Below are positions 63,229-64,000 of a stretch of DNA of 64,000 nucleotides, piece after piece. The DNA lies in NCBI GenBank assembly GCA_011947345.1, contig JAAVTG010000075.1, positions 496,001-560,000 on the forward strand. Reading direction: 5' to 3'. Source of the stretch: Phytophthora quininea. Its lineage: Eukaryota; Oomycota; Peronosporomycetes; Peronosporales; Peronosporaceae. A program made the translations under genes and the position numbers. The notes beneath the pieces are model-generated. The model was not told the DNA's origin and ran no database searches. It worked only from the letters and a program-made list of their open reading frames with translations. Positions within the stretch are counted from its first letter, which is position 1, and the number at the start of each line of letters is the position of its first letter.

Positions 63229-64000
63229 TTAGCGAAACCTCGTTCTCTCGAGATGACGCATCAGCGAACGACGCTCTGCCAGATAGAAGTCCAGGTCTTC
63301 GTTGAGTCGCTGCTTCTTCACCACGTACGAGTTCCCAGGTCGGCGGTTGATCGCGTGCACCGCCACGTCGTGCTCCAGTTTCTCGATCTGCTCGCGGACA
63401 TGGTGCACCAAGTTGAAAGCGTCCGCCCGTTCCTTCAAAGTCATAATCTCACGCTCACTGTCGCTGTTGTCTCCATCTTCCGACGCACTTTTGTGCCCTT
63501 CCTGCTCCGGCTCAGCATCAACTGCTGTCATCGCAGTAGTCGAACTCATCGGGTTGACCAAATGGGACAGATCTGCTCGGTTGTCCGAGTGCGAAGTGGC
63601 CAAAATGAAGGACGTCGGAGGCGGACTATCGGGCTGTTCTTGAACTAGACGAGCCTCTTGAACTGGACTACCAGTTTCATAAGTCGCTGGGTCTGTAGTA
63701 GAACCGTAGGTGACCGGACTACTCGGTTCTCGATACACTGGAGTAGCAGGTTGAACCGGACTACCTGGTATCTCTGTGTTGTTGGTGTCCTCTCTCCTTT
63801 GCTTCTTGGTATCGATGATGAAGGTCATTTCGTTCTGCAGCTCTCGCTTGGTGGGTAGTCTGTAGCTGTCGGGCACTCTACCGTTGATCTTCTTCTGCGC
63901 GATGAGCTCCGTCATCGTCTCCTTGTTGCGGTTCTTGTAGTAGCGCACGCCCAAGTGCACGCACACTCGCCGGAGGTCCTTGTACGAGATGCGCTTGGTC
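63229..64000 (-). CDS. Orphan protein with charged helices, 5' part beyond window
   Basis: The minus-strand frame is open to the right edge, so the N-terminus is missing. Visible from the edge: RISYKDLRRVCVHLGVRYYK, then NRNKETMTELIAQKK and LPTKRELQNEM. A Pro/Ser/Thr/Glu-rich disordered middle follows (repeated Gly-Ser-Pro-Val-Gln), then ERADAFNLVHHVREQIEKLE and a C-terminal basic helix ending RSLMRHLERTRFR before the stop at 63229-63231. The first block looks like a SAP- or DNA-binding-type helix pair, but I am not certain. Function unknown. Confidence 0.6.
   Translation of the reverse strand, partial: TKRISYKDLRRVCVHLGVRYYKNRNKETMTELIAQKKINGRVPDSYRLPTKRELQNEMTFIIDTKKQRREDTNNTEIPGSPVQPATPVYREPSSPVTYGSTTDPATYETGSPVQEARLVQEQPDSPPPTSFILATSHSDNRADLSHLVNPMSSTTAMTAVDAEPEQEGHKSASEDGDNSDSEREIMTLKERADAFNLVHHVREQIEKLEHDVAVHAINRRPGNSYVVKKQRLNEDLDFYLAERRSLMRHLERTRFR

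Overview
The window looks like nuclear DNA of a plant-associated oomycete, most likely a Phytophthora. The evidence is short GT-AG introns of about 57-91 nt, GC-rich third codon positions, very short 5' leaders with a TCATTYY/CATTT-type initiator, and gene families typical of oomycetes (folate-biopterin transporter arrays, secreted pectin lyases, tyrosine-kinase-like kinases, PTEN with a PH domain). I see no bacterial operons, rRNA, tRNA or CRISPR.

Layout. 1-6.3 kb: three tandem folate-biopterin transporter (BT1/FBT) paralogs, the first cut by the window edge. 6.8-8.6 kb: a pectin lyase copy broken by a 38-bp deletion. 8.7-18.1 kb: five tandem type II GT71/MNN1-like glycosyltransferases, one 5'-truncated next to a retroelement fragment and one with a nonsense codon. 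18.2-29.3 kb: mostly single-copy signalling and transport genes, namely a Cys-rich protein, a possible two-kinase gene (divergent kinase followed by a TKL kinase), a PTEN-PH phosphatase, an AAAP amino-acid transporter and a second divergent kinase. 29.5-31.1 kb: an intact, nearly identical second pectin lyase on the minus strand. 31.5-36.5 kb: an mTERF gene, a sixth GT71 gene and three MYND zinc-finger paralogs. 36.6-38.4 kb: a secreted Thr-rich protein. 39.6-44.8 kb: two pentameric ligand-gated ion-channel paralogs with remains of a third between them. 44.9-51.3 kb: three minus-strand orphan membrane or helical proteins, the first two related. 51.6-62.8 kb: two membrane-anchored short-chain dehydrogenases facing each other around a P2-type Ca2+-ATPase, a hypothetical gene, a domesticated MULE-type transposase with a SWIM finger and a LarC-like nickel-insertion gene. 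63-64 kb: an orphan gene cut by the right edge, with a small degenerate relative beside it.

A dominant technical signal is that many genes carry an apparent -1 frameshift exactly in a homopolymer run, including single-copy genes such as PTEN, the Ca2+-ATPase, mTERF and LarC. I read most of these as consensus undercalls and treat the affected genes as probably intact. Lesions that homopolymer loss does not explain are the 38-bp deletion in the first pectin lyase, the TGA in the fifth GT71 copy, the truncated second GT71 copy, the internal deletion in the second MYND copy, and the two indels of the first FBT copy.

The genes do not form one pathway. The accessory part combines pectin degradation, Golgi glycosylation and membrane transport in young tandem or inverted duplicates. 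The remainder is signalling and housekeeping.
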